Part shown: piece by piece, positions 59,121 through 64,000 of the stretch | How positions within the stretch are numbered: the first letter of the stretch is position 1 | Layout: every line of letters begins with the position of its first letter | NCBI RefSeq assembly: GCF_000499845.2 | Contig: NC_023751.2 | Coordinates: 13,334,423-13,398,422 of the forward strand | Length of the DNA: 64,000 nt | Direction of reading: 5' to 3' | Source: Phaseolus vulgaris | Taxonomy: Eukaryota; Streptophyta; Magnoliopsida; Fabales; Fabaceae | Translations under genes and position numbers: made by a program | Notes under the pieces: model-generated | What the model was told of the DNA's origin: nothing | What the model saw: only the letters and a program-made list of their open reading frames with translations | Database searches by the model: none

Positions 59121-62100
59121 ATGAAAGCAGGTCTATTGTAATTTAGACATCTGGATTACCTTGTATGAGGCATTGGCTTGCTGATATGGAATCCGAACAT
59201 GAAGGGAAGAAAGAAATAAAGGAATTTGTGCATTCTCCAATAACTTTTGTTGTTAATGCTATATCATTTCTTCTAATATCTCTCAATTACGGGCTCACAC
59301 GTTAGTTTTTGTGATGTCTGTATGATAATAAGTATCTCCAGATTGATATCAGTGTAATCTAGATCAGGTTGTGGGATTGGTTATAGCCGTTGCCCAATTC
59401 ACAAATCAATGGATTATTTAAGTTTCTAAGAAAAATTCTGTGAAGTGCCTCTTCCTTTTTAGTAGAACACGAACCAGTTGTTGTCGTTATAGAAAGTCCT
59501 TCATCTGACATATCGGAGTTCTTACTAGGCATCTTCTTTTTCGTAAACCTTGTAGTTAGTATTTTCAAATTTATTCAATTCTGATGTTAATGGAGAATAT
59601 TTGAATACTATTTTCCGTTTTAAATTATTAGAATATAATTAATTTTAAAATTTATGCAATTGTAGTATTTTATTATTATGTAATATTGAAGAAAAAATGT
59701 ATTTTTATATTGAATTTGTGATAATGTCATTTTTTAAATTAGTTATTTAATATTCAAGCGTTTCATAATTCCATTTTTTCTGAAAGAAATTATTTAATGA
59801 ATATTCAAGCGGGGATATGGGTATATTGAAACCAGTACAATTTCTTTTTCTTCGATTATTAATATGATATACAAGTTTTTTTCTTTATTTTCTATTATGT
59901 AGAAAATATATTGTACCACTTATTGCAACCTTGTAACAAATCTAAATTTATTGTCTGCAGTCGTGTATCTTTTTAAATCCTGGTATCTTTCTAACATAAA
60001 TCTCATAGTTTTGATAGTTTTAGCTTGGAAGTTATATCCTTCTATAATCACACAATTTTAAAGTTATTCCCTCCATCCTATTTACTGCTATGAACTAGGG
60101 TATACTCTATTCTTTTAATATTTTCTTATATCTCACAATGTGTATGGACAGCAGTGAAGGTACAAATTTTATGAAATAGTACTTTTTTAAAAAACTTAAT
60201 TCTAAATTCGTCATGTAAACATAAATTGAACTTTTGACAATTTAATTAAAATTTTGACATTGATTTTTATTCAATAAACTGACGATTAAGTAATTTAAAT
60301 ATAATAAGGTAATTATTGTTTTAAAATAATAAAAATTCAACAGGATTAATGATTTTATTTCAATTTATTTTTATATCTTTAATTGAGAGTAGCTGTGAGT
60401 TTGGTGATAACAAGAGTAGTATTGATGGTGATATATATGAGGTCTTTGTTTAAAGGGTGTGTTATGGTTCATGTCTTGAATCAACTAAACATGAAGGTAA
60501 TGGACTAATGGTGTTTGCAGTTAGGTACTGTTATTATTATTTAAATGTGATTAAATTTGGGTTGTATTAAATTTCAAATTTAAATTCCACAGTCGATATT
60601 TTTTTTAATTGTTTTAAGTTTCCCGATTTAATTACTCCGTTTTTTATTCTGATTTCCATTTAATTACTTTCTAATTTTTAAAAGTTACACAGTTTTGCAA
60701 ATTTTGCTCCCCAAAAATACCTTTTACTAATTTTGACCTTCAATTTTAAAAATATGGAAAGTTTTGTTTCCACATAGAAATTGTCACAATAAAGATAATT
60801 ATGTGACGGTTTAATTAAACTGCTACTTGTAAGAAAATCGTCACCATTAAAATAATTGTATAGTTTAATAAAAAATATGATTAAACTACTTATTTTTTAT
60901 ACATCTCTGGGTTTTGGGAGAGTTGATACGCGCAATTTGGCATAAGAAGAATTAATCTACATTGGTTGAATTTTATGAAAAATTACCAATAGATTGTTTA
61001 TTAACTTAAGTTATATGAAAAAACATATTATTTATTTTATTTAAATGGTGGTGTTAATTATATGATTTATTTGAAAATAATAGAAGAATTTAAGAAAGTA
61101 TTGGCCTGTTAAAAAGGCAGATAGTTAGAGTAGAGGCATGCTAACGATCATTAAAAGACCAATTTTGCAGACTCTTCTTCCTCTTTAAAGATCCCTCATT
61201 CCCTACCATTAAAGCCTCTCTGTTTTTCTTTTTACCTTTTTTTTTCTGTCATTTCCATTTTCTTTAGCTGCACCACCTTTCATCCTTCGTTTTCAAATTC
61301 AAAGAGCCACCAAGTTAATTTCATTATTTCAAACACACTAACATAAGAGCAAATCAATACTATAATTATTATATGAGATCATTTTTCATCTTTTCAAAAC
61401 CTCTGAATTCGGCGTAAAACAAATTGACGGATACGTAGGTTATACAATTTCACAATTTGTATTTGTCATAATAAAGTATTTTTACTATATATAGCGTTAG
61501 AAAGAAATGATAATTATAATTGTTTTTATCAATAATAAAAACTAAATAAATGTAATTCATTTCAAGAGTAATCCAACCCTTATACAAAATAAAAGATCCA
61601 AGACACTTATCTTAAATCTCACGCCGTCAAAAGTCTAGAATTACAAAACATCTCTGACTTAGCTGAAAGAAACACTCTTAAAAACAAGTACCTAAACTAA
61701 AAAATACATAAAAAAAACTATGGTCATACATATCCACTAAAAAAAAGGAGAACAAACATTCAATATCAAACATTCACTTAAACAAAAGTAACCATTTTTA
61801 AACAATGGAGGGTCCATAATCTCCAAAGGAAGGCATTAATCGAGTGTGGATTCTTTAGATATTCTGATATGCAAATTTTAATTGGTAAATCGTTTTTGTG
61901 ATGGTAAAATCAGAAACAAAATCTCAATAACATCATTTTCCAATAACACTTTCCATATTATTCTCCTTTTGCTTCCATGATATCCCAAAATCAACCGATT
62001 GGGGTAATTCGCTTATGCTAATCCTGTGTTAGTCATCATGATTGACAAACACTTTTAATACATCATATTAAATATTTTAGAATCCGATAAATGTTTTCAT

Positions 62101-62776
62101 TGTTAAAATTTTATTAATTTTTAGCTGTCAAGAAATAAATATATTTTTGTAATCAATATTGTAAGTTAAGAAACTTATTGATGAATATTAAACTTGATTA
62201 TTCATAATTATAATTAATCTACGGTATATACCAACCATAAGAAACAAACTTGATGCATATCCATCCCTTCTGGACTATAGTCCAAAATAGAAGTATATAC
62301 AACAAAGGCCATAATTTATTGACAGCATTGAATAGTTAATTAATTTTATAATTTTATAATTATGTGATGCTGAAGAAGTTTGATTTTATAGGCTTAATTC
62401 TGAGAAGGGTGTCTGAATGAAGTTCCTAAATAGTTCCCTTAATTGACTGAATTGTAGGGAATAATTTTATATTTACCTAACATAAATCAATAATGCCCTT
62501 GCCAGCTAAATTGTAATTCTTTTTAAATTAACCAACCATATGCAACCGTATATTTATCCATTTTTTGGTCAGAATATAAATTAAAACCAAACTAAGAAAC
62601 TATAAAATTAAACTCACCCTACTCTGAATAGTTAAATGGAATTTAATAAGGATCCATATTTGTCCCCATTCAAAAAAATTCCACCCTCTAAACAACATAA
62701 AGGAAAAGCCTCACGCACGGGCTAAACTAATAGGTAATCATCAAAATTCTAAATTCCCAAATATTTTCCCATTTTT
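59121..62776. other. Intergenic, AT-rich, nothing recognised
   Basis: 3' UTR of NIT2, then about 3.5 kb with no gene found. A 69-codon antisense frame at 59359-59568 has no recognised domain and lies just after the NIT2 transcript. The region near 61130-61330 is CT-rich on the plus strand, like a leader, but no coding exon follows. Confidence 0.5.
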
Positions 62777-62790
62777 CACACGTGGGCCCT
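62777..62790 (+). promoter_or_regulatory. G-box overlapping a class I TCP site
   Basis: CACGTGGGCCC combines the G-box core CACGTG with GTGGGCCC, the class I TCP consensus. It lies about 210 bp upstream of the TATA box of the BIG GRAIN 1-like gene. Both factor classes are growth- and light-related in plants. Use here is inferred. Confidence 0.5.
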
Positions 62791-62992
62791 CGCTTTCACG
62801 GCTGCACCGCTACTACTCAACACTTCACCGCACCGGCCACTCTCCCAAACTTCATCAACGGCTACAAATTCGAATTTGTGGCTCATCATCAGAAGAAAAA
62901 AGTGAAAAATGACACGTCAGCGAATGCCAACCTGGCAGAGTGGCGCCCAGGGAAAGGAGGGTGGAGACGCACGCGCGTGATGAGATGAGAGC

Positions 62993-63000
62993 TTTATAAA
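62993..63000 (+). promoter_or_regulatory. TATA box of the BIG GRAIN 1-like gene
   Basis: TTTATAAA within GCTTTATAAAGTG, after a GC-richer stretch, and followed by a CT-rich leader of about 400 nt to the ATG at 63419. Confidence 0.6.
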
Positions 63001-63037
63001 GTGTCTCTCGCACTGTTCCCTTCTCCTTCGTGTATTC

Positions 63038-63311
63038 ATGTATTCATGTTCTTTCTAACTCCAAAGCGTGTCACTCTGCTCTCATCACTCTTTTCTTTTC
63101 TCTTTCTCTAGACAAGGAATCAATTACCCTGTTCACGTTTTCTCACGACCACAAAAAGCCTACGAACCAAGCAAATCATCATCTTTCTCCTTCCCTCAAT
63201 CATGCCCCTGTCATAGCTTAACACAACACAACTCTCATCATCCTCATCATTCTACACCACCTACCTTCCATGGCAGCTTTTCAACCTCCTTCCTATACTT
63301 CCCACACCTAA
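63038..63311 (+). promoter_or_regulatory. Four upstream ORFs in the BIG GRAIN 1-like leader
   Basis: Assuming transcription starts about 30 nt after the TATA box, the leader holds uORFs at 63038-63058 (6 codons), 63046-63111 (21 codons), 63202-63216 (4 codons) and 63270-63311 (13 codons, starting MAAFQPPSY). The last ATG has a strong context (CC before, G after). All end before the main ATG. An unseen leader intron could remove some of them. Confidence 0.55.
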
Positions 63312-63418
63312 AACAAAACCCAAAACCCTACCCCACCACCCTTTACTCCCTGTTCCTCACTCTCCCATCTCATCATTCCCTTTCGCCCGTGCTGTTCCAA
63401 TTTAACTGCACACCCAAC

Positions 63419-64000
63419 ATGTACGCCCTCGACATTTCAGAGACACAACACAGGTTCAGGTTCCAAGACCACGCTAAAAACCCCTCCTTCTCTTCCTCTC
63501 TCCTCGACACAATCTACCGCTCCATCGACGAAGGAGACAGGACCACCACCACCAACCACATGAAACTCCACGCCCAAACAATGCTCAAGAACCAGACCAG
63601 ACTCCTCGTCCAAGAAGAGTTAACGGTGTCCGCCATTTCCCGCTCTAAATGGAAGGGAAGCGAGAAAACGGTCAAGTCACAGGTGGAGAGAAAATCGAAA
63701 TCGCGTTTGCATGGTCACGACCACGACCACGAGGTAATGTTCTTCAGTTCGACTTCGAGTTGCTCGGATTCCAGCTCTGGGTTGCTGTCCTCCTCCGACA
63801 CTGAATCCTTGTACGGATCGAGGTCGCGGGTTTCGTGTTTCGCTCCTTCGAGACCGAAGCCGTCGATGACGTCAGCGAGCAATGAAGAGCGTGTGATGAA
63901 GACAAAATCGAGGGCGTTGAAGATGTACAACCATCTGAAGAAGGTGAAGCAACCCATCTCTCCGGGGGGGAAGCTGAGTAGTTTTCTTAACTCTCTGCTC
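63419..64000 (+). CDS. BIG GRAIN 1-like protein (3' end outside the window)
   Basis: The ATG at 63419 opens a frame that runs 194 codons to the window edge without a stop. It starts MYALDISETQ and contains NPSFSSSLLDTIYRSIDEGD, the signature near the N-terminus of BIG GRAIN 1 (BG1) and BG1-like proteins. A polar Lys/Arg/Ser-rich middle follows, then FFSSTSSCSDSSSGLLSSSD with TESLYGSRSRVSCFAPSRPK, and near the edge SPGGKLSSFLNSLL, which matches the conserved family block. BG1 is a plasma-membrane-associated positive regulator of auxin response and organ size in rice. The role here is inferred by family. The gene is intronless as far as seen. Confidence 0.88.
   Translation, partial: MYALDISETQHRFRFQDHAKNPSFSSSLLDTIYRSIDEGDRTTTTNHMKLHAQTMLKNQTRLLVQEELTVSAISRSKWKGSEKTVKSQVERKSKSRLHGHDHDHEVMFFSSTSSCSDSSSGLLSSSDTESLYGSRSRVSCFAPSRPKPSMTSASNEERVMKTKSRALKMYNHLKKVKQPISPGGKLSSFLNSLL

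Noticed and set aside
59359..59568. 69-codon antisense frame after NIT2
   Set aside because: Real-looking composition in part, but the only support is length. No promoter signal, splice context or known family.
1..64000. CRISPR arrays, operons, ribosome binding sites, tRNA and rRNA genes
   Set aside because: The window is plant nuclear DNA with spliced genes. No regular spacer arrays were seen, and I found no convincing tRNA or rRNA by eye, although a tRNA scan would be needed to exclude one.

Overview
This is plant nuclear DNA. It is very AT-rich, with long intergenic stretches full of low-complexity repeats and transposon remnants, and it holds multi-exon genes with plant-specific products: ALFIN-like PHD, RWP-RK, PPR, EIN3-binding F-box and BIG GRAIN 1-like. 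The gene sequences and the LTR types look to me like a eudicot, most likely a legume. That is inference from recognition, not from a search.

Left part (1-12 kb): a decayed tandem array built from a two-gene module on the minus strand, an ALFIN-like (AL) gene with an RWP-RK gene beside it. Exon 1 of one AL copy sits at 719-821, with the rest beyond the left edge. A complete four-exon AL gene lies at 4895-7085. Broken RWP-RK copies flank it at about 4.37-4.87 kb and 10.11-11.74 kb. The only intact RWP-RK copy is at 38384-40564, beside a truncated AL exon 1 at 41028-41074 that still carries about 0.9 kb of the AL promoter flank.

Middle part: an intronless PPR gene (13107-14759) has a 5'-truncated LINE (about 14967-18899) directly upstream of it on the same strand. 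A 57-codon, two-helix membrane protein with its own TATA box is at 22970-23143; I do not recognise its family. An EBF1-type F-box/LRR gene (23965-27226) lacks its normal C-terminus, and a copy of its 3' UTR lies upstream at 27.74-28.03 kb. From 28 to 38 kb I find no genes, only tandem arrays, an 85-bp-period AT-rich satellite, a MITE-like element and a probable solo LTR.

Right part: RRP36 (ribosome biogenesis, nine exons, minus strand, 43323-46050). Then 46-53.9 kb has no intact gene: phrase-like AT repeats, a decayed Helitron helicase fragment, a large perfect-looking foldback (51317-52545) and LTR pieces. The omega-amidase NIT2 gene (ten exons, plus strand, 53901-59120) follows, with a GC-AG first intron, a 16-nt microexon and two in-frame starts. 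The first 194 codons of a BIG GRAIN 1-like gene (63419 to the window end) have a TATA box, a G-box/TCP site and four upstream ORFs.

The genes do not form a pathway. All exon models were built by hand from splice signals, reading phase and recognised protein families. Each complete model closes in frame.
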